This document shows positions 8,014 to 15,980 of a stretch of DNA of 46,430 bases, piece after piece (positions within the stretch are counted from its first letter, which is position 1; each line of letters opens with the position of its first letter). The stretch is from Acrocarpospora macrocephala (lineage in GTDB: Bacteria; Actinomycetota; Actinomycetes; Streptosporangiales; Streptosporangiaceae). Both the position numbers and the translations under genes were made by a program. The notes beneath the pieces are model-generated. The model saw only the letters and a program-made list of their open reading frames with translations, had not been told where the DNA came from and did not search any database. The stretch covers positions 9,123 to 55,552 of the forward strand of contig NZ_BLAE01000008.1 in NCBI RefSeq assembly GCF_009687865.1. The letters run 5' to 3'.

Positions 8014-8567
8014 GGCTGTCCTCCATCACCCACACGCTGAAGTATCCCCAGGAGCTGCTCGACATTGAAGACGTTCACCCTGGGAAGGACCACGGTCTTC
8101 GACGCGGTTTCGATGGGTTCATGCCCTTCGAGGCACACCCAATATGCAGTCTTGCGGAGCAGCATGCCCTCTTCCTGCGTCTCCAGCCATCGATCAAGCC
8201 GGTGGGGCACCAGGAGAACGACAAGAATCTTCCGGTTGTAGGTCCTCAGATCACGCAAGGCGTCATAGTGACTGCGATCTAGAGACCAGTGCACGCCATC
8301 ATCCCTCAGGACATCCTGCTCGGTGCACTTCATCTGCACGTCCACCGTGGACGAGCTGAAACGACGATGATTGGCGACCTGACGGATCGTGTAGTCGACG
8401 CGCTCGTCATCTACCCTGAGGTCCGAGATCTTGCATCTGCTGGCCGCTGTGATCGCATGCGTGAAGGCGAGGCTGAACTGCTCCTTGCACTTACTGGCGT
8501 GCAACGAGCCGTAGGGAGCACCAGCGGAGGTCCACAGCTCACCCCACTGATCTTGCTGCGAAAGCAC
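8010..8567 (-). CDS. DUF4365-domain protein, probable PD-(D/E)XK-like nuclease
   Basis: A 185-aa protein. GTG at 8567 is preceded by GGAGGG at a 6-nt gap, which decides the start; longer frames run into tRNA-Ser. The DUF4365 pattern is visible: KEQFSLAFTHAITAASRCKI (helix with E), VDDERVDYTI (acidic strand), VDVQMKCT (Q-x-K strand), HYDALRDLRTYNRKILVVLLVP and LRKTAYWVCLEG. The E...D...QxK order fits a PD-(D/E)XK-type active site, though catalysis by this family is not something I can confirm. First gene of a two-gene unit beside a tRNA, a setting typical of small defence cassettes. Confidence 0.75.
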   Translation of the reverse strand: MLSQQDQWGELWTSAGAPYGSLHASKCKEQFSLAFTHAITAASRCKISDLRVDDERVDYTIRQVANHRRFSSSTVDVQMKCTEQDVLRDDGVHWSLDRSHYDALRDLRTYNRKILVVLLVPHRLDRWLETQEEGMLLRKTAYWVCLEGHEPIETASKTVVLPRVNVFNVEQLLGILQRVGDGGQP

Positions 8568-8692
8568 TCGTGTCCCTCCAACGTCAGGAGAGCTGCCAGG
8601 TCTAACACACCGGACCGACAGAACGAGGGCGGCCACGAAACGCAAGAGAGCCGCTGACCTGCGCACGCAGATCAACGGCTCATTTCGGGTGG

Positions 8693-8777
8693 CGGTGGTG
8701 GTGGGATTTGAACCCACGGTAGGTTGCCCTACACGCGCTTTCGAGGCGCGCTCCATCGGCCACTAGGAGACACCACC
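8693..8777 (-). tRNA. tRNA-Ser (anticodon CGA)
   Basis: An 85-nt class II tRNA on the minus strand. Acceptor GGTGGTG pairs with CACCACC, then discriminator G. The anticodon loop CCTCGAAAG gives CGA, and the T-arm is GTGGG-TTCAAAT-CCCAC. CCA is not encoded. The DUF4365 pair begins about 125 nt past its 3' end. Confidence 0.96.
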
Positions 8778-8820
8778 GCGCAGCAGCTTACCGGACAAAG
8801 GTGGGTGGGTGCGCCCGCAT

Positions 8821-9267
8821 TCAGGGGCGGCGGGCTGCGAAGAAGGTGCGCAGCAGGGCGGTGGATTCGTCGGCGAGGACGCCCATGAGGACTTCGGGGC
8901 GGTGGTTGAGGCGGCGGTCGCGCAGGACGTCCCAGAGGGAGCCGGCGGCGCCGGACTTCTCGTCGGGGGCGGCGTAGACGACGCGGGCGAGCCTGGCCTG
9001 CACGGCGGCGCCGGCGCACATCGTGCACGGTTCGAGGGTGACGACCAGGGTGCAGCCGGTGAGGCGCCAGTCGGCGCGCGCGGCGGCGCGGATGGCGAGG
9101 ATCTCGGCGTGCGCGGTCGGGTCGTGCGTGGACTCGCGGGCGTTCCCGGCTTCGGCGAGGATCTCGCCGGTGGGGGAGAGCACGACCGCGCCGACGGGGA
9201 CTTCACCGCGCTCCCCGGCCTGTACGGCTTGCGCCAACGCCACCCGCATGGCGCCCTCGTACGTCAC
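8821..9267 (-). CDS. tadA: tRNA adenosine(34) deaminase
   Basis: Converts A34 to inosine in tRNA-Arg(ACG). 148 aa with the deaminase zinc site: HAEILAIRAA (His ligand and catalytic Glu) and EPCTMCAGAAVQARL (two Cys ligands), plus VVYAAPDEKSGAAGS. GTG at 9267 overlaps the stop of the upstream gene as GTGA, pointing to translational coupling; an internal ATG at 9249 would trim the first helix. It is the last gene of a three-gene unit with two tadA-associated proteins. Confidence 0.95.
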   Translation of the reverse strand: MTYEGAMRVALAQAVQAGERGEVPVGAVVLSPTGEILAEAGNARESTHDPTAHAEILAIRAAARADWRLTGCTLVVTLEPCTMCAGAAVQARLARVVYAAPDEKSGAAGSLWDVLRDRRLNHRPEVLMGVLADESTALLRTFFAARRP

Positions 9268-9746
9268 CGCAACCGGTCGAGCTCGTCCCCGAAGGACAGC
9301 CGCTCCGCGACGACGGAGAGCGTGTCGGCCGGAAGCATGCCCTCCTCCATGCTGAGCTCCAGCAACTCCTCCGCGCTCAACCCGAAATCGGCGAGCAGCT
9401 CGAAGTCCCCGGCGGGCCGTACCCCCAGATCGGGCGTCTCCTTGTCCACCGCCACCCCGGCCAGCTCGGCGAACAGCTCGCCCAGCGAGTCGGCGAGCCC
9501 GGCCTGCGCGTCGGAGAGGAATACGCGGGGATCGGCCTCCCCGTCGTACCGGACGATGGCGAACCATTCATCCTCGACCTCGACGCAGAGCACGGCCAGC
9601 TCGTCGCCGGTCAGCCCGAGGGCTTCCTGGACGGCGTCGCCGACGTCGTCGGCGATCTCCGCTTCGGTGAGGTCGACTTCGGCCCCGGTCCAACCGGAGC
9701 CGTTGCGAAGGAAGGCGGCGGCGAAGAGATTCGGTCTCGGTGGCAT
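9264..9746 (-). CDS. tRNA adenosine deaminase-associated protein
   Basis: A 160-aa acidic protein, recognisable as the actinobacterial family encoded just upstream of tadA (TIGR03941-type). Features: AVLCVEVEDEWFAIVRYDG, VFLSDAQAGLADSLG, and a C-terminal LADFGLSAEELLEL...LSVVAERLSFGDELDRLR block. ATG 9746; its stop overlaps the tadA start by 4 nt. The role is unknown; constant linkage suggests it supports or regulates TadA. It is a paralogue of the next gene. Confidence 0.85.
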   Translation of the reverse strand: MPPRPNLFAAAFLRNGSGWTGAEVDLTEAEIADDVGDAVQEALGLTGDELAVLCVEVEDEWFAIVRYDGEADPRVFLSDAQAGLADSLGELFAELAGVAVDKETPDLGVRPAGDFELLADFGLSAEELLELSMEEGMLPADTLSVVAERLSFGDELDRLR

Positions 9747-9761
9747 GTCCAGCTCCCGACG

Positions 9762-10250
9762 TCAGCCGGTGGCGGCGTCGACGGCACGTTCGAAGGGGTC
9801 GCGGAATCCGAGGCGCGCGGCGATGCTGAAGAGCACCTCGTCGGGGTAGAGGTCGTCGTCGCCGGAGAGGGCGCCGAGTTCCATCTCGTCTAGGCCGAGG
9901 TCGGCGAAGACCGACAGGTCGCCGCAGGGCAGGACGCTGTCGAGCTCCTCCTCCTCGGGCACGGGCACATCGAGGTAGTCGAGCACCTGGCGGGCCAGCG
10001 GCCATTCCCAGGCGGCGGTGATGTCGGAGAGGAAGACACTGACGCGTTCGCCGAAGACCCGTAACGCCACGAAGAAGTCATCCCCCACCGCGACCAAGCC
10101 AATCGTGCCGCCGTCGCTGGGCTGCTGGCGGAGAGCTTGGATGAGGCCGCGGAGGTCGGAGGTCAGCGCCACCGGCAGCATCTCGGCTTCCCAGTGATCG
10201 TCCTCGCGGTAGACCACAATGGCGAAGTCAAGCGCGTCTTCGTCTGTCAT
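9762..10250 (-). CDS. tRNA adenosine deaminase-associated protein, second copy
   Basis: A 162-aa paralogue of the downstream protein, sharing FAIVVYREDDHWEAEML, VSVFLSDITAAWEWPLARQVLDYL and FADLGLDEMELGAL...LFSIAARLGFRDPFERAVD. ATG 10250 has GGAG 6 nt upstream; in-frame starts further out (10337) lack a leader. The 15-nt gap to its paralogue indicates one operon of two associated proteins plus TadA, transcribed away from upp. Confidence 0.85.
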   Translation of the reverse strand: MTDEDALDFAIVVYREDDHWEAEMLPVALTSDLRGLIQALRQQPSDGGTIGLVAVGDDFFVALRVFGERVSVFLSDITAAWEWPLARQVLDYLDVPVPEEEELDSVLPCGDLSVFADLGLDEMELGALSGDDDLYPDEVLFSIAARLGFRDPFERAVDAATG

Positions 10251-10390
10251 CGGTGCTCCACCGGCGCGGTCTTCACGTTGGCCATGGTCCCAGAAGTGCA
10301 CCGATGCCGTCCGGTGCTCACGCCAAATTGTGATCAAAACAGCCGGGCTGCTTCCGGCGGAGCTAGCGGTTGGCGGTAAATTTTGCTGTC

Positions 10391-11029
10391 ATGGAGACCC
10401 TTGTCGTTGATCATCCGCTTGTCGCCCACAAGCTGACCACGCTGCGCGACGTACGGACCGACTCGCCGACATTCCGCCGGCTGGCCGACGAACTGGTCAC
10501 CCTCCTCGCGTACGAGGCGACACGCGACGTCCGGGTCTCCGCGGTGACGGTGGAGACGCCGCTGACCCCGGCCCAGGGCGTACGGCTGTCGCGGCCGGCC
10601 CCCATCGTGGTCCCGATCCTGCGGGCCGGCCTGGGGATGCTGGACGGGATGATGCGCCTGCTGCCGACGGCCGAGGTCGGTTTCCTCGGCATGATCCGCA
10701 ACGAGGAGACGCTCGAAGCGTCCACCTACGCGACACGGTTGCCCGAGGACCTCTCCGGCCGGCAGTGCTACGTGCTGGATCCGATGCTGGCCACCGGCGG
10801 GACCCTCGCCGCCGCCATCCAGTACCTGTTCGACCGCGGCGCGGAGGACGTGACCGCGCTCTGCCTGCTGGCGGCCCCGGAAGGCCTGGCGCACCTGGAC
10901 GGGATGTTCCAGGGTTCCAGCCGCCCGATCCGGGTGGTCACGGCCGGCCTGGACGAATGCCTCAACGACCAGGGCTACATCCTCCCCGGCCTCGGCGACG
11001 CGGGCGACCGGCTCTACGGCGTCGTCTAA
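10391..11029 (+). CDS. upp: Uracil phosphoribosyltransferase
   Basis: Pyrimidine salvage: uracil + PRPP to UMP. 212 aa, full family length. Visible are [18 protein letters not shown], the PRPP-binding motif [16 protein letters not shown] and the uracil-binding end [19 protein letters not shown] 10391 is preferred to an upstream TTG at 10370 because it matches the family N-terminus ([20 protein letters not shown]). No Shine-Dalgarno is visible and a TAAATT lies 9 nt before the ATG, so a leaderless message is possible. Confidence 0.97.
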   Translation: METLVVDHPLVAHKLTTLRDVRTDSPTFRRLADELVTLLAYEATRDVRVSAVTVETPLTPAQGVRLSRPAPIVVPILRAGLGMLDGMMRLLPTAEVGFLGMIRNEETLEASTYATRLPEDLSGRQCYVLDPMLATGGTLAAAIQYLFDRGAEDVTALCLLAAPEGLAHLDGMFQGSSRPIRVVTAGLDECLNDQGYILPGLGDAGDRLYGVV

Positions 11030-11156
11030 TCCGTCTCTGAGCACTCCGAAACTCGGGCTTTCCCTGGCCATAGTTACAGCGCGTGCCGACACGGGTACGT
11101 AGAGTAATGACGACGTCTCTTTTGCGTCACTCGACGGGCGCGTGCCAGGGAGAGCC

Positions 11157-11372
11157 ATGAGTCAGCTTCCGGACAATAGTGATCGTTACGAGCAGGTCGA
11201 GGCCGCGCTCCTAGATGAGTTCGCGGGGGTGCACCCCGCCACGACCGTCACGCGCTGTATTCAGGCCGCCCACCATGGCGCTGTGGAAGTGACGGGTCAC
11301 GCCTATCCCGGGCTGGTGGAGCGGATCGCACGGAAACACCTGCAGGTCCTCGCGGCCGCGCAACGCGGATAA
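11157..11372 (+). CDS. Small three-helix-bundle protein (phosphatase-like N-terminal domain family)
   Basis: A 71-aa soluble protein from ATG 11157, with AGGGAGAG just upstream. RYEQVEAALLDEFAGVHPATTVTRCIQAA and GLVERIARKHLQVLAAAQRG look like three helices of the domain found at the N-terminus of some actinobacterial tyrosine-phosphatase-like proteins and as stand-alone proteins. Family assignment is from memory of the pattern. Function unknown, perhaps dimerisation. Confidence 0.65.
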   Translation: MSQLPDNSDRYEQVEAALLDEFAGVHPATTVTRCIQAAHHGAVEVTGHAYPGLVERIARKHLQVLAAAQRG

Positions 11373-11448
11373 GCAGGGGTCATATCGACGCCGGATGTTC
11401 CGACTTTTTCCGCTTTACCGAACATGGTGCCTGGGTAATCTATACCTC

Positions 11449-11625
11449 ATGGGAGTGGTGACGGCAGTGCAGGTCAAGAAGATCCTTAAGTGGGGAGCTG
11501 TGGCCCTGGTGGCGTTCTACCTGTTGTCGAGGCCGCATGACGCAGCCGACACCGTGACGGGCGCCGTGACCGGCGTCATGAACGCGGCGGACTCGGTGGC
11601 CCAATTCTTCGCGCGTCTCACATGA
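11449..11625 (+). CDS. Small single-pass membrane protein
   Basis: A 58-aa frame from ATG 11449, with one hydrophobic helix (ILKWGAVALVAFYLLS) and an Ala/Val-rich amphipathic tail (ADTVTGAVTGVMNAADSVAQFFARLT). Its stop overlaps the next start (ATGA), so it is coupled to the PH-domain gene. A -35-like TTTACC (11414-11419) and -10-like TAATCT (11436-11441), 16 bp apart, would put the transcript start at the ATG (leaderless). An in-frame GTG at 11467 is an alternative start. Function unknown. Confidence 0.7.
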   Translation: MGVVTAVQVKKILKWGAVALVAFYLLSRPHDAADTVTGAVTGVMNAADSVAQFFARLT

Positions 11626-12152
11626 GGCTCGTGACCCACGGGGATTCGGCCCCGTCATCGGTCAACCGCTACCTCCTCCCCCACGAGCACCAGGTGATCA
11701 TGGTCCGGCGTCACCCGGCCGTGCTGCTCCGCCCGGTGGCCGAGATCTTCGGTGGCCTCATCCTGGCCGGCCTGCTGAGCAAGTGGCTGGGGGAGAACAA
11801 CGGGGGCAACGCCCTGGTCGTGATCTGGTGGGCCTGGCTGCTGCTGCTGATCCGGTTTGTCTGGAAGGTGGCGGAGTGGTCGGTGGACTACTTCGTGGTC
11901 ACCTCGGCGCGCATGCTCCTCACCACCGGGCTGATCACGCGCAAGGTCGCGATGATGCCGCTCGGCAAGGTGACCGACATGAGCTTCCAGCGCGACCTGC
12001 TCGGACGCATGCTCGGCTACGGTGAGTTCGTCATGGAATCGGCCGGTCAGGATCAGGCCTTGCGGTCGGTCCCATACATCCCTTACCCGGAGACGTTGTA
12101 CCTCGAAGTTTGCCAAATGATTTTCCCCAGCAAGGACGACTCGGACGACTGA
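11622..12152 (+). CDS. PH domain-containing membrane protein (YdbS-like)
   Basis: 176 aa. An N-terminal cytoplasmic stretch (LLPHEHQVIMVRRHPAVLLRPV) is followed by two transmembrane helices (about 44-58 and 67-83) and a bacterial PH (bPH2) domain: YFVVTSARMLLTTGLITRKVAMMPLGKVTDMSFQRDLLGRMLGYG in pieces, then ESAGQDQALRSVPYIPYPETLY. Start overlaps the previous stop. Family role unclear; often linked to membrane stress or secretion. Confidence 0.85.
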   Translation: MRLVTHGDSAPSSVNRYLLPHEHQVIMVRRHPAVLLRPVAEIFGGLILAGLLSKWLGENNGGNALVVIWWAWLLLLIRFVWKVAEWSVDYFVVTSARMLLTTGLITRKVAMMPLGKVTDMSFQRDLLGRMLGYGEFVMESAGQDQALRSVPYIPYPETLYLEVCQMIFPSKDDSDD

Positions 12153-12299
12153 CGTCCACAATTGTCGCTTTCTCTGGTCGAATCCCGAGGTGTGGACAAA
12201 GGTTCGCCCTCGGGATTCTTGACGGGAGGGTTACCCGATTGAGGGGCTTCGTGCCATCATGGCGGGACCATTGACCATTCCCATGCCCTGAGAGACCAG

Positions 12300-13628
12300 A
12301 TGCCGAGTCAGGGAACCATAGGTGACCGCGTCCGAGGCCTGCGGTTGAGCAGGCGCATGTCCCAAGCCCAACTTGCCGGGCCGGATCTGTCCGACTCTTA
12401 CGTCTCGCTGATCGAGTCAGGTAAGCGAACGCCGACGCCGGTCGTCGCGCGCCTGCTGGCCGAGAGACTCGGTTGCACGACGGAATTCCTGCTGCACGGG
12501 ATCGAACCGCGGCAGCGGATCGACACCGAGCTGAGCCTGCGCCACGCGGAGCTCGAGCTCTTCCACGGCGACCCGGCGATGGCGGCTGACCGCTTCAGCG
12601 ACATCGTCAAGGCCGCGGGCGAGGAGAACGCGATGCTCGCGGCCCACGCCCGCTTCGGCCGGGCCCGGGCGCTGGAGTCGCAGGGCCGGATCGGCCGCGC
12701 GGTCGAGGCGTTCGAGCGGCTGCGCCGGGAGGCCGCCGCGCATCCCGAGCGGCTCGCCGGGCTGCCGCTGACGGTGGCGCTGTGCCGCTGCTACCAGCGC
12801 GCGGGCGACCTGCAGCGGGCCCGCGACCTGGGCGCGCAGGCGCTCTCCCAGGTGGATCAGCTGGGCGTGGACCAGGGCGAGCTCGCGGTCGACCTGGCCG
12901 CCGCGCTGGTCGAGACCGAGACCGGGCTGACCTTCGTGGACCGGGTGATCGCCTCCAACGGGGTGACGCCGGTGGCCGACCGCAGCAACGAGATCCTGGC
13001 GCTCTGGCAGGCCAGCGTGACCGCCGCCGAAGGTGAGGACTCCGCGCTGGCCGTGCAGCTGGCCGAGGACGCCATCGCCGCCGGACGGCCCGCCCGGATG
13101 GCCATCAGGATGGCCAGGATCGCGATGCGCTGGGCCAGGATCACCGTGGTCAACCGCGCGGACGAAGATCTGGACCGCGCCAATGAGCTGGCCACCGCCG
13201 CCGGTTCGGTCTTCGCGACCTTCCCCGCGGAAATGCTCGAGCACGCCCGCAGCCTGATCGTGCTTTCTCACGTACGGCTTCGCGCGGGAAACCCCGACGA
13301 GGCCGGGGAACTGGCCAACCGGGCGCTCGACGGCCTGGTGGGCGTGCGGGGGACGACTCCCGCGGCGGCCTATCTGGTGCTGGCGGAAGTGGCCCTGTCA
13401 CGGTCTCAGGACGCCGGTGGCGAGCTGCGCCGGGCGCAGGAGTTGCTCAGCGTGGCCGGGCCGCAGCCCGACCGCGAGACCGCCAGGACCTGGCGCGAGC
13501 TCGGCGACCTCTGGGGCCAGGCCGGTGCGCGGGAGAACCAGGCCAGGGCGTATCGTAGGGCGCTCGAAGCCGTGGGCATCCACGCGAACGTGCCGGGCAC
13601 CGCGGTGCCCGCGGTGCTCACCCGATAG
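12300..13628 (+). CDS. XRE-family regulator with TPR domain
   Basis: 442 aa. An N-terminal helix-turn-helix (IGDRVRGLRLSRRMSQAQLA, then DLSDSYVSLIESGKRTPTPVVARLLAERLG) is followed by a long all-helical TPR-like region with repeated A-x-x-x-F/A pairs to about residue 425. This is the actinobacterial XRE-TPR architecture, in which the TPR part often senses a ligand, peptide or partner. ATG 12300 has a GAGAG leader 5-9 nt upstream. Transcribed alone, ending at a hairpin near 13635. Confidence 0.9.
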   Translation: MPSQGTIGDRVRGLRLSRRMSQAQLAGPDLSDSYVSLIESGKRTPTPVVARLLAERLGCTTEFLLHGIEPRQRIDTELSLRHAELELFHGDPAMAADRFSDIVKAAGEENAMLAAHARFGRARALESQGRIGRAVEAFERLRREAAAHPERLAGLPLTVALCRCYQRAGDLQRARDLGAQALSQVDQLGVDQGELAVDLAAALVETETGLTFVDRVIASNGVTPVADRSNEILALWQASVTAAEGEDSALAVQLAEDAIAAGRPARMAIRMARIAMRWARITVVNRADEDLDRANELATAAGSVFATFPAEMLEHARSLIVLSHVRLRAGNPDEAGELANRALDGLVGVRGTTPAAAYLVLAEVALSRSQDAGGELRRAQELLSVAGPQPDRETARTWRELGDLWGQAGARENQARAYRRALEAVGIHANVPGTAVPAVLTR

Positions 13629-13634
13629 CTCCTC

Positions 13635-13667
13635 CCAGGGCACCCGGATTTGTGCTGGATGCCCTGG
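13635..13667. terminator. Inverted repeat, probable terminator
   Basis: CCAGGGCA and TGCCCTGG form an 8-bp stem with a 17-nt loop, followed by AATAATTA, just after the XRE-TPR stop. Confidence 0.55.
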
Positions 13668-13681
13668 AATAATTAGGGTCG

Positions 13682-13710
13682 ACCAGTCATTGACTCATGG
13701 GATGACTGGT
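13682..13710. promoter_or_regulatory. Candidate operator of the FadR-type regulator
   Basis: Perfect 9-bp inverted repeat ACCAGTCAT / ATGACTGGT with an 11-nt spacer, ending 20 nt before the GTG of the GntR-family gene. GntR proteins commonly bind such sites to control themselves. It could instead be a 5'-leader hairpin. Confidence 0.55.
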
Positions 13711-13730
13711 TTCCCCGGAGGAGGCGGACT

Positions 13731-14417
13731 GTGAGTCTGCGTACGGCGCAGCGTGCGTCTCTCGTGGACCAGGTGATCGACCAGCTCAAGGAGCAGATCA
13801 CTTCTGGTTCATGGCAGCTGCATGGCAAGATCCCCACCGAGACCGTGCTCGCCGAGCAGCTGGGCGTGGGGCGCAACACCGTTCGCGAGGCCGTCCGCGC
13901 GCTCACCCACGCGGGCTTGCTCGACTGCCGCCAGGGCGACGGCACCTACGTCCGCGCCACCAGCGAACTGTCCGGCGCGATGGCTCGCCGCCTGCGCACC
14001 GCCGAACAGCTCGAAATCCTTGAGGTACGGCGTGCGCTCGAAGTGGAGGCCGCACGCCTGGCCGCCACCCGCAGGACCGACGCCGACATCGTGGCCATGG
14101 AGACCGCCCTGGCCCGCCGCGAGCAGGCCTGGTCCGGGGGCGACCCCACCATCTTCGTGGAAGCCGACCTGGCCTTCCACGTCGCCGTCGTGCAGGCCAC
14201 CCACAACCGCGTCCTCATCGACCTCTACGCCGACTTCTCCGCCGCCCTGCGCGCCAGCATCGCGGCCGCGGGCGGCACCCTGGAGCAGAACTACATCCCC
14301 CACGACGGCATCGTCCGCGCCATCGCCGCCGGCGACGCCGCAGCCGCCGAACACGCCGGCCACGCCTGCATGGAACACATCCTCATCGCCCTCACCGACG
14401 CCCAAGACCTCAGCTAG
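13731..14417 (+). CDS. GntR-family transcriptional regulator, FadR subfamily
   Basis: 228 aa. An N-terminal winged helix (LVDQVIDQLKEQITSG, then GKIPTETVLAEQLGVGRNTVREAVRALTHAGLL in pieces, wing CRQGDGTYV) and an all-helical FCD effector domain (residues about 95-220) are present. The metal/ligand pattern includes E168-ADLAFHVAVV and later His residues. The GTG start has GGAGGAGG 7 nt upstream. An inverted repeat directly upstream suggests autoregulation. In relatives such genes sit by transporters; here no transporter is adjacent, so the effector cannot be inferred. Confidence 0.93.
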   Translation: MSLRTAQRASLVDQVIDQLKEQITSGSWQLHGKIPTETVLAEQLGVGRNTVREAVRALTHAGLLDCRQGDGTYVRATSELSGAMARRLRTAEQLEILEVRRALEVEAARLAATRRTDADIVAMETALARREQAWSGGDPTIFVEADLAFHVAVVQATHNRVLIDLYADFSAALRASIAAAGGTLEQNYIPHDGIVRAIAAGDAAAAEHAGHACMEHILIALTDAQDLS

Positions 14418-14428
14418 ACCGTGCCCGG

Positions 14429-15523
14429 TCACGGTAAGCGCAGGGACATGACCAGGTAGCGGAAGGACGGGTCGTCGCCTTCCTCGGTGATGAGGGCTGG
14501 GCGGGTGGGCGAGTCCATGTTGAGGCGGACCTTTTCGGTTTCGACGCCGGCGAGGCCGTCGAGCAGGAACTGCGGTTGGAAGGCGATGACGATGTCGTCG
14601 CCGTCCAGCTCGGCCTCGACCACCTCGGCTCCCCGGCCGATGTCGCCGCCGCCTGCCTGAATGAGGACCTCGCCGCCGGAGAACGTCAACCGGACCGAGG
14701 CCGTGTTCCGCTCGGCGACCAGGGTGACGCGCTTGATCGCCTCGATGAAGGCCGCGACCGGGATGGTGGCGCAGATCGGCCAGTCGCTGGCCAGGCGGGC
14801 CCGATAGTCGATGAACTGGTCGTCCAGCAGCCGCACGGTGGTCGCCTTGCCCTGGCTCTCGAAGCCCGCGACATTGTTGCCCAACCCCACGGACACCTCA
14901 CCGCCGCGCAGTGACTTCGCCACGTCGACGAGCACCTTGGCGGGCACGACGACGGCATGGGCCGCGTCATCGAGCTCCGGCGACCAGAGAAAATCCCGAG
15001 CCGCGATCCGGTAACGATCCGTGGCGGCCATCGAGACGTTGATCCCCTCGATGTCCATCCGCACTCCGGTCAACATGGGCAGGGTGTCATCCCGGCTGGC
15101 CGCCACCGCCACCTGCGCCACCGCCGTCGCGAACACACCCCCGCTCACCGCGCCGATCTTCGGCGGCAACGTCGGCAACGTCGGAAAATCCTCCACCGGC
15201 AACGTCAGCAGCCCGAACTCGGCGCTCCCACAGGTCAGCACCGCCTCCGACCCCGACGTCACGATCTCCACCGGCTTCCCCGGCAGGCTCCGCGTGATCT
15301 CCGCCAGCACCCGCCCCGGAATCAGCACCCGCCCCGGCTCAGCAACCTCCGCCTCCACCTCGGCCCGCGCCGACACGTCATAATCAAACGCCGAAACCCG
15401 CAGCCCCTCGCCCGCCTCAAGCAACAACCCCGACAACACCGGCAAGGCCGGCCGCCCCGGAATCACCCGAGCCGCCCACGCCACCGCCTCACCCAGCACA
15501 TCCCGGTTGACCTGAACCTTCAC
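14429..15523 (-). CDS. dnaN: DNA polymerase III beta sliding clamp, stand-alone copy
   Basis: 364 aa, slightly short of the usual 370-380. Three clamp domains are evident: MKVQVNRDVLGEAVAWAARV, the middle LPMLTGVRMDIEGINVSMAATDRYR and the end PSFRYLVMSLRLP, the family C-terminus that takes part in the partner-binding pocket. The gene is convergent with the GntR gene (11 nt gap) and lacks dnaA, recF or gyrB nearby, so it is probably a second clamp besides the dnaA-linked one. GAGGG lies upstream of the ATG. Whether it replaces or supplements the main clamp cannot be told here. Confidence 0.92.
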   Translation of the reverse strand: MKVQVNRDVLGEAVAWAARVIPGRPALPVLSGLLLEAGEGLRVSAFDYDVSARAEVEAEVAEPGRVLIPGRVLAEITRSLPGKPVEIVTSGSEAVLTCGSAEFGLLTLPVEDFPTLPTLPPKIGAVSGGVFATAVAQVAVAASRDDTLPMLTGVRMDIEGINVSMAATDRYRIAARDFLWSPELDDAAHAVVVPAKVLVDVAKSLRGGEVSVGLGNNVAGFESQGKATTVRLLDDQFIDYRARLASDWPICATIPVAAFIEAIKRVTLVAERNTASVRLTFSGGEVLIQAGGGDIGRGAEVVEAELDGDDIVIAFQPQFLLDGLAGVETEKVRLNMDSPTRPALITEEGDDPSFRYLVMSLRLP

Positions 15524-15980
15524 CGCAACCTCCCTCGAGCCACAAGTCCCGCTGCCAAGCTATCGACCACCACCGACAGAATCCGGCCCCTCCCAGTCTG
15601 TCACCACCCTCTAGATCACCACAGCGGCCCAACTGTCCCTCATGTCCTCCAACACACGGGAGGGCATTGCCGTCCAACCGTCACGTCCCCGCCTGCGTGC
15701 GTTGAGTTGATCGGTGTGCTTCGAGAGGCGCGAACAGGCGCTCACGCCCGGAGTCACGTCCCCGCCCGCGTGCGTTGATCCGCGATCTGGCGGAGCGTTC
15801 GCAGCCACGCCAGGTCGCGTCCACGTGCGTTGATCAACTGGAACAGCCTGCCACCCGAGTCTCCAGCGACATTCCTCGCGAAACCCGACCCCCAGACCAA
15901 CGTGATTCGATGGCCAGGGCTGCTGGGTTAGCATCGAACCGGCGAATCAGCACTCGCGATAGCCGCTGGGAGGCGTGATC
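15524..15980. other. Gene-free gap with direct repeats
   Basis: No coding frame is convincing. The middle of the gap holds three related direct repeats (listed separately). The rest is ordinary high-GC sequence containing the divergent promoters of the clamp gene and the Uma2 gene. Confidence 0.6.
15681..15834. repeat. Three degenerate direct repeats
   Basis: Units at 15681-15705 and 15754-15778 read TCACGTCCCCGCC(T/C)GCGTGCGTTGA with one difference. A third, shorter unit at 15815-15834 reads TCGCGTCC-ACGTGCGTTGA. Spacers are 48 and 36 nt and unrelated. Too few and too uneven to be called a CRISPR array. Confidence 0.7.

Noticed and set aside
6600-8777. Integration scar of the DUF4365 module at tRNA-Ser(CGA)
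   Set aside because: I looked for a second copy of the tRNA 3' end between 6270 and 6860 and found none, and there is no integrase gene.
15681-15834. Possible CRISPR array
   Set aside because: Only three uneven repeats, spacers of 48 and 36 nt, and no cas genes in the window.
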